Part shown: one piece after another, positions 23,040 to 37,100 of the stretch | Numbering within the stretch: position 1 is the stretch's first letter | Layout of the letters: each line of letters begins with the position of its first letter | Assembly: GCA_013350335.1 (NCBI GenBank) | Contig: CM023540.1 | Span: 17,613,828 to 17,677,827, forward strand | Source: Chimonanthus salicifolius | Lineage: Eukaryota; Streptophyta; Magnoliopsida; Laurales; Calycanthaceae | Length of the DNA stretch: 64,000 bases | Direction: 5' to 3' | Made by a program: the position numbers and the translations under genes | Notes under the pieces: model-generated | What the model saw: the letters and a program-made list of their open reading frames with translations, nothing else | The model's database searches: none | What the model was told of the DNA's origin: nothing

Positions 23040-24415
23040 TTATACATACAATGTAGCGGGAAGAAGAAATGCATTAGACCAGTACATTGATACAAGAGCA
23101 ATGTAGACTTTATCAATTCTAACATGCCAGCAAAGGATTGAATCTTCTCAACAAGTTAAGCACAATCAGAAGCATGGAGTCTAGATGAACAGAGAGGCAT
23201 TCCAAGGTACCTAACTGGGAGACATCCAATTGAGATACCTAATATATTCGAGATCTCCTCTTTGTTTGTGCAGGAGCCTAAATAAAAAACACTTTTACTC
23301 AGGTTTAGAGAAACTCCAGACAACCTGAAAACTGATCAAATAGCTTTCTTAAATTCATTGCTGTAATAGTGTCTGCAGAACAAAACAACATTAAGTCATC
23401 TGCAAAAAGTAAATGTGAGATGCTTAGATTTCAATGCATCTATTTAGAGAAGCTGATAACAACTCCATACAGATTGTAAAGAAAAAAGGAGATAGTGGGT
23501 CTCCCTATTTAAGTCCTTTTGTGCTCTGCGAAAAAACCCAGCAGGAGAACCATTCAGAAGGATTGAGAATCTGGGACCTTTAATACATTCACTAATCCAA
23601 TTTGTCCAAGTATTTGGAAACCCCATAGATTGCATAGTAGACAACAGAAAACCCCAATTACTGTCAAAAACCTTTTTCAGATCAACTTTGAGGCACATTT
23701 TTAGAGGTCCTTTGTCCAGATGAAGGCCATGAAGAAGATCATTGCTCAGCTAGATTGCATTTTCTAACCCTCTATTTGGGATGAAAGCTGATTGGGCTTG
23801 ATCAATTATGTGAGGCATTATTGAGTTCATTCTATTTACCATCACTCTTGAGATAATTTTGTATATCTCATTGAGGGAAATGGGTCTGAATTGGTCTGGT
23901 TGGTCTGCCCCTCACCTCTTTGGAATGAGTGTGATAAATGTGGCTTTCACTTCTTGAAGCATGCATGAGTTATTGAAGAAATCTTCTATAGCATTCATAA
24001 CATAGGTCCAATGATTGGCCAATAGACCTTGTAGAACTCAGCATTAAATCCGTCGGGCCCAAATGCTTTGTTTGGATTTGCTTTCTTTGTAACATACTCC
24101 ACTTCCTTCTTTGTTAGTTATTTACACAAATCAGAGAAAATAGATTCATGTAAATGTTGTGGATAAGAGATATGACTGCTTTTTCCAGTGAACTGGTTAG
24201 TCTCAGGTGCCAAGAAGTTTTGGTAGAAAGATACAAACATCTCTTTGACTTCCTCATAATTCTCATATCAGAGATGTAATTATTTGCTTCTCTAAATTTC
24301 AAGGGGGAATAGAAGGACTTACTGTTTGTATCGCCCAAATTCATGTGAAGGAGCCTAAGTTTCTATTTTATTATTCTTTCTTCCATGTGTTAACAAGTGA
24401 CAAAGGAGCCTACTA
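23040..24415 (-). pseudogene. LINE reverse transcriptase (N-terminal half), broken
   Basis: Non-LTR reverse-transcriptase motifs in order on the minus strand: KANPNKAFGPDGF-like start, CLKVDLKKVFDS, GSPAGFF, and the catalytic SHLLFADDLMLF at about 23375-23415, then YWSNAFLLPAT at about 23045-23080. Several frameshifts and stops break the frame, for example near 23520. The 5' end is truncated, as is usual for LINE copies. Confidence 0.85.
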
Positions 24416-24431
24416 GAGAAATATTCTATTT

Positions 24432-25442
24432 TTGTTGCACATGCTTTTGACACCCACTTCAAAGCTTGAGGGGATAGAGTTGCTTGATATATCTGGAGCA
24501 ACCTTCATTCCTAGCCTCAAAGAAGCTAGCTCAGAGTTTCTTATACTCTTTGAGACGAATTCGACCTTGAATAGAACCTTCACACTCTCATTCTTACAAA
24601 ATTAAAATCATTGGTGAAATGATATTCAATTTTGACACGTTCAGATTGAATGACCAATCACTTTTAGTCTCAATATCTTAGTTTATGATAGTTCACATTT
24701 ATATTTTTAATATAATGGGATACACCTATTAAACACTAGCTATTAGAAAAATACTAGTAAATTTTATTTTGTTTCTGCCAAAATAGGTTGAAACATTTCA
24801 TTTCGGCATGAGATCAAAACAAAATACCATCTTGTAATTTTTCAGGTTTGTTTCAATCTCTTTCGGTCGAAACATGAAAGTTTTGATCAAAAAATATATT
24901 GTATTTTGGTTTAAAAATATATCTATTTTATTTCTTATTATTAGTTTAATCACTTCTTCTTCTTTGTTCATTTAAAAATATTGATTTATTTTTCTAATTC
25001 CTTAATTTAAACAATTTATAATTTTATTAAATTTTCCTATTTCTAATTACTATTTTCTATTTTTATTATATTTTTCATTTCATTACTTTAATTTAATTTA
25101 CTATTTTCATTAATTTCTATGTACACCTGATTCTCAGTTGTCCTTCTGTTCTCTCTCTCTAGAATGTGTTCTCCTTAGTTCCAATCCTAATTTACTATTC
25201 ACTTTAGACTTACGTGCTCCGTGTCTAATCCTTGCTTACAAGGGTCATAACAATGGCATTTGGGTAATTTGACTGCAACTCTCTCCTCTCTTAGTCTTAG
25301 CTGCCCTTCAAGCAATCCAAGGCAGAGAGAGGGGGGTCGGTAGACCAGATCCTGTGCATCTACCGTTTGCGTCTGTTCCTGCTTTCCCACTGTACTCTTC
25401 TATGTTATCATCCTTATTCAGAAAAACCCACATACCCCATCA
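24432..25442 (+). promoter_or_regulatory. upstream region of CBR1
   Basis: About 1 kb of AT-rich DNA between the LINE duplication and the CBR1 start codon. A CT-rich stretch (TCTCTCTCTC) lies near 25151 and an ACGTG-like core at 25213. No clear TATA box could be fixed. The transcription start is not determinable from sequence alone. Confidence 0.4.
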
Positions 25443-28400
25443 ATGGAGCTCTTACATTCACCCAATATCGAGAGTTTGAGCATTGCGGTTGCCGTAGCTG
25501 TTATCTGTGCGGGTGCTGCTTATTTCTATCTCTCCAAGAAGTCAAAGGGTACGGAATGTATTCTCTTTTTTAAAGCAAATTTCACTTTAATTTGATTGTT
25601 TACAGCGTTTGGCTTTCTGGGTTGTCTTTGTTTCGTGGCAATTTAATTGGGTACTTTTAATATTTGTAATTCCTTTCTTCTTTCATTCGTCTTTACATGG
25701 AAAGGGTATGAATTTTTTAGCATATTTTCTTTAGTTGATTCTTTACAATGTTCGAATTTTTGGGTTTTCTTTCTATTGTTTAAATTTGAATTTAGTATTT
25801 TGAATATTCGTGATTTCTTTGTTCTTTTGTGTAATAGTTCATGGAAAGGATATGTGATTTCATAGCAAATTTTTCTTTACGTCCATTATTCACATTGTTG
25901 GATTTCTGAGTGTTCATGGTTTCAGGGGAACTTGAATTCGATATTTTTATCATTTTTCTTTCTATATTTATTTTTTCGATAATGATTTTTTTCGTTCGTT
26001 TATGTGCTAAGATTGTAATGTGTATATATCAACATTTTTTGTGGGTTTTTCTTTTAAATTTCTGTAATGAAACTACTATTTTTCCTATCATCATTATGGT
26101 CGTCATAACTATTTGGAATAATAGGTATTTTAGCTCTTGATCATTCAGTGGTAGTTTAAATTTCTAATCAATGGATTGAGGGATTTTTTTGGGAAAGAGT
26201 TTGTAATATAAAAAGGAAATTAAAAAAAAAAACTGATAGGGCATGCTATAATCCGAAATTATTGGAGAGAATTTTGGCGGTAGTTAGTGATATCCATCTT
26301 TTTTATTCTAACTGCCACCAAAATCATTGGAGATAATTTTATGGTATCTAGTTTTTATTTCTGCGTTTTTTTTTTCCCGCTCTTTTTAAAATTATAATGA
26401 TAATGATGGTGATGATTCACTCCATGATGGAACATTTGTTTAGATCCATCAGTTCTTGTGCTTTATGAACTCTCTTAGACTGCGAAATTAGTAATTTGCT
26501 AGTTTTCTGTAGATTTGCAACTTGAGTAATTGATTCTAGACTGAAACATAATAGAATGATCTATTTACATAGTGATTGGTTTGTATAGATTGCTTGGATC
26601 CAGAAAATTTCAAAGATTTCAAACTTGTTAAACGCACTCAGCTCAGTCATAATGTGGCTGAGTTTAGATTTGCTCTTCCTACTCCAACTTCAGTGTTGGG
26701 TCTTCCTATTGGACAACATATAAGCTGCAGGTTAGACTCTTCTGACAGGGGTTAATCTTTTCTTATTTACAATTATTTATTTAAAATGCCTATGGTTTCT
26801 GTTATTCATAATGTTTTTACCCTCTTCCTTGATAGGGGAAAGGATAGCGTTGGTGAAGAAGTCATTAAACCTTATACACCTACTACTTTGGATTTTGATG
26901 TCGGATACTTTGAATTGGTTATAAAGGTTTGTATTTTCTGGAAAATAATTTGTTGTTATCGCAAATTAAATTTTTGAGTAGGTGTGCGTTTCTTTGAGAG
27001 AGAGCTATTAAAATGCATAGCTTTCTGAAGTCCTCAAATTTGCTATTTAGGGCTTATCATTCTTTGACCTGATGAGCCTTACCATGGATGCGAAACTGTG
27101 TCCACATTGATGGGAGCATGTGACACGGTTTAGAGTTGCTTAAGGTTGCAACTGTAAGTTGTGGGTTTGCATAACCTAACCTTTTCAAAATCTGCACTTG
27201 TGAAGGAAAGTTTTTAAAACAAAACAAGAAAAATAATTAGTAGAACCAAGTCATTACAATGTATCAAGTGTAACTTCGCAGATCCGAAAGTTGGGAGTAA
27301 GAATTGTTTAAATTTATTAATAACTTATAACAAGATTGTGATAAATTTATACACCTGGTTGTAGTGATAAAACCAAGCAACTGATCTGTTTGGATTTAAC
27401 CAATAGGATGTTTATAAGTCAGGGGAAATGTAGGCAAGCTAGTCTTTTTTTCATGATTGGAGGCTGTCATGTTGGTTTTTGAGTATTTTTATAAGATGAC
27501 AATGAGATCTGCAATGTTGCATTGAGCTGAATGTTAAGCTGTGAAAGACTACAAATAGATAGTATGTTCATAGATACATATCCTAGCATAGATTTATGGA
27601 GTAATATTTTAAAATATAGAATCAACAGAGGGTGCTCATTGATTCGACCATATATGTTATGGGGTTGAGTCATGTCACCAATTAAGAAGGAATTAGGAAA
27701 TGTTGTACTAGAGGAACCTTAGGGTATCTTTGTTTGCACAAATTTTCTATAAAAATAGTCAAAAAAATTCTCATGGGGACCCCCGAGGCATGATATTGTC
27801 TGCTTTAACGGACCCAGAATCCACCAGGTTGGGATCACGGTTTTGTTTTTCAGCACAGGAAAACGCGTCTTGCCTAAGGGAGAGGGAATTCACCCTATAG
27901 CCAGGACTTTGGACGCTTACTTTTTCAATGTGAGATTAATGCCCAACCCAGAATCCACCAGGCTGGCAAGCGGACTCAAAGAAGAAAGAATATTTTAATT
28001 AAAAAAATTCTTTTATTATAAAAATCAAGACTTCTTCCTTTACTTAGTTTGGTTAATAAGTTTTAAGATATGGTATATCTTCTAAAACAAACAAAAATTA
28101 TTAAATTAATATCAATAAATTGGTGCAATATTTTAAAAACTAACTTATCTATCAAACTATTCTTAATAGAAATTTTTAAATTGTTTCACATATCAATCAA
28201 AACATATAATTTATAGCTTATTTAATACATATATCATGAGATATTTAAAAAAAAAAAATATCCAAAATCTTAAAAAATTTATATAAAATTTTAGATTTTT
28301 TGTTGAAATTTTTAGGTGAATTTTCATAAATTTCACAACTGAAATTTTAATAAAAATTTGTTCAAATTTCAAAAAAAAAAAATTCATGAACTGACAATAT

Positions 28401-31400
28401 ATCAAGATTGTTATACTTACATTTCCCAAATAAAAACAATTGTTTTTCTATGGTGAATGTTCTTTTCTCCTCAAAGATGAGGAGAATCCCTCGACAAGTG
28501 AAACGTCTACTCAAAAGAATCCCCTACACAAGGAAAACCCCTACAAAAGGTTCCATTCATTCAAACATAACCTTAGTTAAATAGGTCAGTGGACCTAATT
28601 GTTCCTGAGTTGATTTGACTTGACCAACTAACAGGTTACCGACCTTGAGCCATAGTCATCAAGTCCATTTTGTTTTGGATGAATTTGGCAAAGACAGATT
28701 ATCCTCTCCTAGAGCTTGAGAGTTCAAGTCCAATGAACTTTAGATAGGGGAGTTGGCCCATGGAAATAATTTGTCAAATCTAAATATGAAATCCAACCTC
28801 AAATTGATGGGATAAATGACTTAGATGACGACGGTAGATTATCCCCTCCTAATGTTGTGTTCTACATTGTATTTTATTACACACCATTTCATATATCTTT
28901 GAATATTTTGGTGTATACAAATGAAATACTACCATTTCACTTAAGACAATCAAAAGTTTTCATTTAAGAAAATTTATTACTTTTCTTTTTACATTTTTTG
29001 ACTTTGAAAAATTATACCATCTTAAAGCAAAAAGAGAGAAATAGTATCTTTTGATCAGCTTTAAGAAATTGAAAAAAATAAATGAGATGGATTAGGGGCT
29101 TAAGGAAGAGAGTTAGAGACTTAGAAGAACAAAAAACGTTGTTGGCCCAAGTAAGTTATTTTATTTTATTTTTCTTTTTGTTAATTCATCTTTTTCTTTC
29201 TTCTAACGTTCTTTCTATTCCTTCTTCTTTTTTTCTTTTCTTTTTTTTCCTTTTATTTTCTTTTCTATGTTTTCTTCTTCTATGTTTTTCTTTTTCTTCG
29301 TTATCTTCTTTAGTAATTTGTTTTTATTTTCTTTATTTTAAAACCTTTTTACTGCACTATGTGGTCCTTTTTTAATGTTATTATGGGAGTGGGCCATAAT
29401 CATAGGATTGATATTAATAATTGTTTATAAGTTTATGTATTGTGTTGATTCATACCAAATAATGCAACCATTAAAAAAAAACAGAGAAATCAAATAATGC
29501 AAACTTGATATTTTAGTTTTCTATTCCTTCAGAATTTTCCAATTTTGTCATGCCATCTTTTCATATATGAAAAAGCAAAATAATTGAAATGCTTAAGTGT
29601 TCTATTTTGAAGGTAAATCAAAACGGCTTCCGAAATGGAATTGACTACTTTGACCTGACCAATCTTATACAGGTCAACCCAACCTCACATGTATTTGTCT
29701 CAATCCATTTATTGAATTGGTCCTCCTAATTCAGCTCATTTATTAAATGGATTGATTTGACTTGACCTATTTATCAAATGGTTTTCATAACCTACGCTTG
29801 ACCCATTCCATTTATTATAGAAGGGTTATCTCAAATTGACCATCTTAGATGGGTTAATTTGATCTGTCCCAACTTGCTTCCTCCCTTTGTGTTTTTTCTA
29901 TCTTTTCTTGGGGTTGAAGGCTGTAGTGTATCTTTGTTTTTCTTGTCTTCTTTTATGTACTTGCACCTCTGGTGCTTTTTTATTTCTAATATATTAACCA
30001 TTCAATTTTTTTTTTTTTGATCTGTCCCAACTTGTAGCAGCTTGACTTTACTCATTTATTGGTTTGGTCAGCCTACCCTATATGATACGTGATTCCCTGT
30101 GCCAACCCAACTAATTTATTCAATGTGCTGTAACACAATACAATAAATCTTAAACAGGTTGGCACAAGCTATAAACCCATGTATTAACTGGTACCCGGTT
30201 TAGGCAATAATGGCAAACAAACATATGAAAATTCAGACTAGATAGCAAATTCCTATTATCATTTCTTGGCAAAGTTATCCCATCATTACTTATTTTTTCC
30301 ATCAAAATTTACTTTTGTCAAAATTCATGTTCTTAGGAATAAAAGGAACATACCCTAAAAGTAGGACTGCTAGATGAGAAGATGAAAAGGTGTTGTTTAA
30401 GATTGTTTGGGCATGTACATAGATGACAAAAAATAATCTCAAATGGAGAAGTGAGAGGTTACAAGTAGAAGGTACTTGGAGAATGGGGATGCCTTTAAAA
30501 ACTTGGATTCAGGGAATATGGAAAGATATAACATATTGTGGGGTGACTAAGAAAAATATTTTGATAGGTTGGAGTTTAAATTTAGAAGGTCGACCCTAGA
30601 TAGATGGGAATGTGATTGTTGTTACTATTGTTGGTTGCTATTGTTGTTGATGATGATCTCTTATGTTGGAATATCCTATTCCTTTTTTTAAAATGGTAGC
30701 ATGACTTAAGCATGCTGCCTATGTAGTTATAATAGCAAGCACATTGCAATGGTGCCACGTGCTCTTAATGAATATCTAAAAATTTTGGTAAGAGGTACTT
30801 GCATAAATGGTTAATGTGGAAAAGGCCCCACAATTTTTCTTATTATCATATGTTTTCGTGTTTCATTCTTGATAATTTTGGCCATTGATGCAGAGTGGCA
30901 TTCATTAAATCAACTGTCCAGATCATAAAAATTTGTGTCCTTCACACTTGAAATTTGATGCCGCCTTAGCAAATTAAACTTCGCTAGATGAGGATCCTCA
31001 GATTTTCTTGTGGTTTTTATGTTTCTCTCTTGTTTTATTATGAGGATTGTGCCATAAGCAATATGCTGTTTTTTGTTGTACTCATTAATGTTCTTAGTAG
31101 AAGTTTTTTATGTTGGTTTTCCTTTTTTTTTTTTAAAATACAATTTTGGCCTTATGCAGATGTACCCACAAGGAAGGATGTCCCACCATTTTCGTGAGAT
31201 GCGTGTTGGTGATTTCTTGTCTGTGAGGGGACCTAAGGTATGAGTGCATTCTTTCTAATATGGATTCTTTTAAATCTCGTAATGTGATGCATTCGGTTGC
31301 TTTCTTACGATGATTTATCTTTAGAACGTACCCCTTTATGTCTCAATTATATTAGAATTAATATCCTTTTTTTTTTTTTTTGAAAGAAAAATTTTGGAAA

Positions 31401-34126
31401 TTCAAAATCTTGACTTTCATTGATTTCTTACTTAGTCAACTCGAAGATCTTGTGAGAGGGAACTTGATATGAGTTGGGAGACTCTTATGATATTGACAAG
31501 AGCTTAATTTTCATTTCTGCTGCTTGTCACAATAAGTAGTGAAATGAAGAACATGCATGGTCAGCTGATGCTGTTTGGAATCTTGGATGAGAGATTCCAT
31601 CTTTCAGAACTTGTGACTCAATTCTTCCATTGAATTACCTCTTACCAATAATAGTAGCAGCAGCAGCAGCAGTAGTTCCTTCTGATGGTATATTTTAGCA
31701 AGGGACCATGTTCTCATTGTCTCAAAGACCAAATGGGTGTATGAGTTGGGACCCAGTCATTATTGTAGAGGTCACTATCATCTTAGTTTAGGCGGTTAGT
31801 AAATTACTATTATTACTTGTAGTCTTCAAGACCCTGGTGTAAGTTGTGCCACGTTAGATCCCCAAGCCTGAATGATCCTGATTACTCGTCAGATGGATCA
31901 CAGAGTGTCAGTCTGAAGCTACTGGCTGGTCTTGGGCTTCTTTGCACTAAGTTTGACAACAATATATGTTGGGCCCCTGTAGTAAGTGGAGTTGCCCGAT
32001 TTTTGGTCAGTTGATCACAATCTACATGGCTGGAATAATACATATTTACCACATCTGAATGTGTAGGTGGCCGTATGTAGTAAGTTTAGGAAGAGTAACT
32101 TGTGATCAAAGCATCTTCTGTTGCAAGTAATTGCTTCTGATCTTCATGGTTTCCAACTTGCCATCCAACACAATGTCAATATCATGCATGTTGTCTTGCA
32201 TACATTTGCATTTCGCAGTTTCTTACTCTCTCCCTCCCTTCCTCTGATGCTATTAGGGGCGTTTCAAGTATCAACCTGGCCAAGTTAGAGCCTTTGGAAT
32301 GCTCGCTGGAGGATCTGGCATTACTCCCATGTTCCAAGTAAGTTTTTAACAACTTCTGATTTCAAGGAACAAAATGGTAATTTTGACTCTGGTTGATCGC
32401 AGAATGTTCATAATTTGCTTTGTATTTGTCTTTGGCTACTTGTTAGGTTACTAGAGCAATATTGGAGAACCCTAAAGACAGCACCAAGATTCATCTCATT
32501 TATGCAAATGTCACCTTTGAAGATATTCTTCTTAAGGTAACTGTTTACTTTATTTTTCAAAAAAAAAAATTGTTTACTTCCTCTCTCTCTCTCTTTCTGT
32601 GTGTGTGTGTGTGTGCACGTGCTCCTTTATTCATCTTTCTTCATTTGCTCTGTTTTTCCAGAATTAGTTTTCAGAAATTATAACACGCGTCATAGGAGAG
32701 AATGTGATTTCCGGCTGGTATGAGTACCAGTGCTAGCATCTTAGAATCATTCAAGTTTAGATGTTTTAGGGGTATGATGTAGTCTATTAATATATATCCA
32801 TGTGATATAAATGAGATGGGAACCTACTATTGGTCTAAAAATGAATGTAACTTTTTCTACTACACCCGAGTTTATTGAATTTGTGCTCTATATGTATATT
32901 GAATGGTGTTTGGGACAAAATAATTTATTCGTCATTTATTTGCTAAATACATTTTTTAAATGAAATTTGAAGTTGGGAAGGAGAAGAATTGGAGACTTGA
33001 GTAAAGGAAGAAGTGGTTGAAGGTGGGACTTGAAAGCCAAATACTTGAATAAAATAGTGACTCAGAAAACTAACTATATAAGCAGGGTGGGTAGTCAATC
33101 TGTTTAACCTCATGACATTGGGCTGAAGCTTCTATGCAATATCTTCTCCAAGGAAAACATTTTTGGACTGAATCTTGTTGCTTCAGTTGTGATGGAATTC
33201 CAATAGATACAAATTCTTGGCTGGAATGACCTTTGACATGGAACAGGTTAAAGAAAGCTGTATTTCTCCCTAAGAGGTGAGAAATCTTCAGTCCATGAAA
33301 ATTTGAAAAATGAGATTAAAAAATGCTTAATGCTTTTTAAATTTGTGGAACTTACACATCATCAGATTTTTTTGACACAGTGGAATGGAAGATTAGAACT
33401 CAAAAAGCCGGCGCCAAGTAGATGAAATAGTGGCATTGATGACGAAACTAATGATGCATCATCATCATCATATTCCTTTTATCTTGCTGGCCTTGAAAAT
33501 ATTATCCTATCACTATTAGGCTATATTAAATTCTAAACTCCTTGTGGGAGAGGAAAGTAACTTCCACCATCCTACTATTCCATCAAATTTGATAAGAGAA
33601 CTCTGGCTTGGAATTGTCTTGGTTTGTCCATCCTTCGCAAAAATTTGAATGGGGAGGACATTCAAGAATGGTTGGAGCGGTTGGCAAAGCTTGAAGATGC
33701 ACATATTTTGCTTAGTACTCATTATAGTAGGTCATGCCTGTTGGTAGGGATTTGAAGCAAGTTCGGTTTGGATAAGGCTAGCGCTATGTCAAGCCTGATC
33801 CCAAAGGGGGCTATATGATATGAACTAGCCTGAGTCTAAAGGGCCCAACGACAAGCCCTAGCCCAAAAGTAAAGGCCTGAAAAGTAAGGCATTGTTTTAT
33901 GGAGGTTGCTAGATTTTTATTGATTTTTTTTATAAAAGGCTCTTTTGGAAGGTAAAAAATCATTTTTAAACAGAAACAAAAGATCGATCTCATGTATCAT
34001 GCTCCAATTGAAACTGCAATTTTTCAAAAAAAAAAGAAAGTTGCCCATGAAGGCCACAAAACTCAATTAAAAGTGCCTAGGGATTCAAACAAAGGTTCGA
34101 CAAAAAATGAAAACAAGTACGGGAGA

Positions 34127-34170
<44 letters not shown>

Positions 34171-37100
34171 CCTTTATTCTCCGCTCTAATGACAAAAACA
34201 ATATAGGGTCGGCGTGTAGCATAGGGATGGCAAAGAAAGGCACAATCTGACCTTTCTTCTCCATGGAAACAAGAAACAAGAATTGAGTTAGGCCTGGGTA
34301 AAACTGTATTGGTAACTTGACCTAGGTTTCCTTTTAACGAGGTTTCTAACCTAAAATAAATAGAGTAAAATGCTATTAAGCCTAATTTACTCAACCGAGT
34401 TTGAGCTTTTGGGCCTGAGCATGTATAAGACCGAGCCTTACTCAAGTTTATGTCTAGTCAGAGACTAGTTAGACATCAGGCTGCAATTATGATGATCAAG
34501 TCTGCTTTTTATGGGTCGTGCTCTTTAGACCTTCGAGCATTCAGACCAAATTCTCATGCCCACCCATGGTATCCAAATTCAAATGATTTATGGTCTCTAG
34601 GATGATGTTATTTTGGAATTGGGAAAGTGGGAGTTTGGCTTTAAACTTTTTTTACTGGAATTGATCTCCAGAATAATGATATCCTTAATTTTATGATTCT
34701 TCAAAATTCAAAATGCTTTTGGTTCTTTTGCAAAGTTTGAACTTTGAATTATTGTGGTCTCACGTTATTGATTCGTATTTGAGCAAAGGTTGGATGTATC
34801 CAGCCTGGGTTGGTGCAAATCTGTGTTTTAGTACAGCCTGGTTCTATATAGGTTTGGATGTTTCAATTGTTGTAATGCTTGCTTCAGGTTGATTTCTCAT
34901 CTGGATTGTCCTTTTTCTATTGTCTAAACTTATCATGGCTTTATGCTAGATTGACAACACATACCATTTCTTCTATTGATTTAGAAGTTAAAAAACATGA
35001 AAGGTTCTTATCAATTTAGGAAATGTGTATGATAGTGTGCCAAGGTGATGCAGGACAAGGGATAGGGTAACCCTAAATGCCTAATGTGGTTCCCTAAAAA
35101 TTAAAAGGGGATGAAAACAATGCACCCTAAATCTAAAATAGGTTGAAATTAATCCTCAATTAATATAAATTTATCACCAATAATCATGCAAAATATTTAG
35201 AATTCAATGTGTAAATGGATTTAAATAGCTAATGATAGGCTATATGGGAAATAAAAGAAAAGAGAAAGATTTGGTGATCAAAGCCATTACTTAGGCACGT
35301 GTGATCTAAGTTGAGTTTCAATTGAAACCAAACAAAAGGGGATACGATGGAACTGGAGAATGGAAAGGAAGGAACAAAAGGGCTGTTGGGTGCGGCGACA
35401 ACACGGGGGAGAAAAGGGGTTGCGGCAAAAGGCTATGGGACTCAAGGAAGGCCTAACGACTCAGGGAAGGGGATGTGGATGGAGAGGCGATGGCCAGAGA
35501 AGGATTCAAGGGCTGGTGAAAACAGTATGAGGGTTATGGAAAGGAGGCAGCAGTCAGGGAAGGGTTAGGAAGTCTTGGTGGAAGCAAGGAGTGGCTGGGG
35601 AAGGGTCGGCACAACCCAGAAAGGTTCTTTGGGACAGCGGCAGTTATGGGGAGGGCTTAGGATGGACTGGCAGCAAATGAAGAGGATATGGTGAGGAGCA
35701 GCAGTGAGATTAGGCTAGGGAACAGATAGCGGCAACAAGGAAAGGGACTTTGAGTGTTCACGGCAAGCAGGGAGGTGGGCTTTGTGGATTACGGCAACGT
35801 AGAATGGGTTTTGGGGTTCCAGAAGGTTAAAAAGAAAATAAAAGAGAAGAGAAGAGAGAGGATGAAGAAGAAAGGAGAGAAGTAGAAGAAGAAAGTGGCC
35901 TAACGCCAAGGCCTCTGGCCCCTTTGGAATCACTCCAACAATCAATCGCACCAGAGGTTGCGAAAATCTCAAAATTTTCTATTCATTTAATCGCCATCTC
36001 TTGCCTCAAAGAGGCTACAAACTTATATAAACTTTCATCATAATAAAAATAAAATCATTTCTAATTACTAAAATACCCTAGCTAAATAAACGCCAAGGGG
36101 TTATCCCAATTGGTTTGGGAGCAAGATCTCTAGAGGGAGGTCTTGGGTTCAAACCATGGGAGCTCCAATGAAGAGCCACTTCCTATGGGAATATGTATAG
36201 AGTAAGGTCCCATCGATTTGCGTGGTGTGTGCGGATAGGGGGGTTTTCACACACCCCGGAGGACTAGTCGGGTGTGACACCTGGACACCTCCGGACCTTA
36301 AAAAGAAAAAAATACCTTAGCTAAATAAAGAGATCACATGAAAATAGAAATTGTGAAAATAGAAACTGTATGATGTATGCTCCGCATCACAAGGCAATTA
36401 TTGGGCAAGTGTTGAAAGGAAAATGGCTCCCAAATGGTTTGTCAAGATTTTAAAGGAGAACCACAAAAGGAAGAAAAGGAATGTAAGAATGGTGCTTAGA
36501 ATGATGACAATCCCCCATTGGGTGGGTTAATTTTGGCATAGCTAGTAAAAAGGGTGAACAATTGGCTAAGCTAGTGGAGTGTTGTGTGATAGAGTGTCAT
36601 GTTGATTGAAGAGAGAATGCCATAAGAACGCAACTGAACCTGCAATTTAAAAAAGAGTTGAATGTTGGGCAATGAAGAAAAAACAAGAAAATAAAGTAGT
36701 GATGGTGAAGACACTACAGGTGAAGGTGTAATTATCAAGAAAGGTAGAATTAGAAATAAATGGATTAGAAAAGCCTAAAGGTTGCTTCAATAGAAGATAT
36801 GGGAATTTTATTTTAGATGAGACTACTGGCTCTGATGATTATGAATGAATGAATGATGAAGTGGGGATGTTATTTAAGATGGTTTCGGCACATATATTGA
36901 AGATTGGAAACAGTTCAATAAAGGAATGAAGGTTTACAAGTAGAATGTGCTAGAAGGGAGGCCATTAAAGATAGACTAAAGTGGCAAGAAGGACTAAGGT
37001 TGATTATAGCTAAACTTGGCTTGTGGATGTTATGCAGACATCTCAACCAATGAAGATCTATTAGAAGATGATGGAGTCCTTGCACTCCAATTCCTTGAAA

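Larger units (their letters stand above)
12085..23040 (-). other. endogenous pararetrovirus (Caulimoviridae), near whole genome, decayed
   Basis: Reading the minus strand from 23040: protease, reverse transcriptase and RNase H, a second ORF of unknown function, an intergenic region with a tRNA-Met primer site, movement protein, then coat protein with a zinc knuckle. Leaving out the LTR at 12762-16413 gives about 7.3 kb, close to the size of one caulimovirid genome. The order is a rotated circle, cut between coat protein and protease. There is no integrase and there are no LTRs at its ends. The layout resembles florendoviruses or petuviruses, but the genus is an inference. Stops, frameshifts and the LTR insertion disable every frame. 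Confidence 0.85.
11201..24415 (-). mobile_element. 5'-truncated LINE, split in two by later insertions
   Basis: GAGAAATATTCTATTT occurs at 11185-11200 and again at 24416-24431, a perfect 16 bp target duplication. The element between them reads on the minus strand. Its reverse-transcriptase half is 24415 to about 23040 and its zinc-binding 3' half about 12085 to 11201, ending in an ATTT-rich tail. About 10.95 kb of other DNA lies between the halves. Without it only about 2.26 kb of LINE is left. Confidence 0.88.

Noticed and set aside
34077..34445. 122-codon reverse frame with a Leu-Ser run
   Set aside because: It reads through the (GA)n microsatellite; the run is the translation of the repeat.
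34224..34569. hAT-like element with TAGGGATGGCAA start
   Set aside because: The right end only loosely mirrors the left, and no 8 bp duplication could be found.
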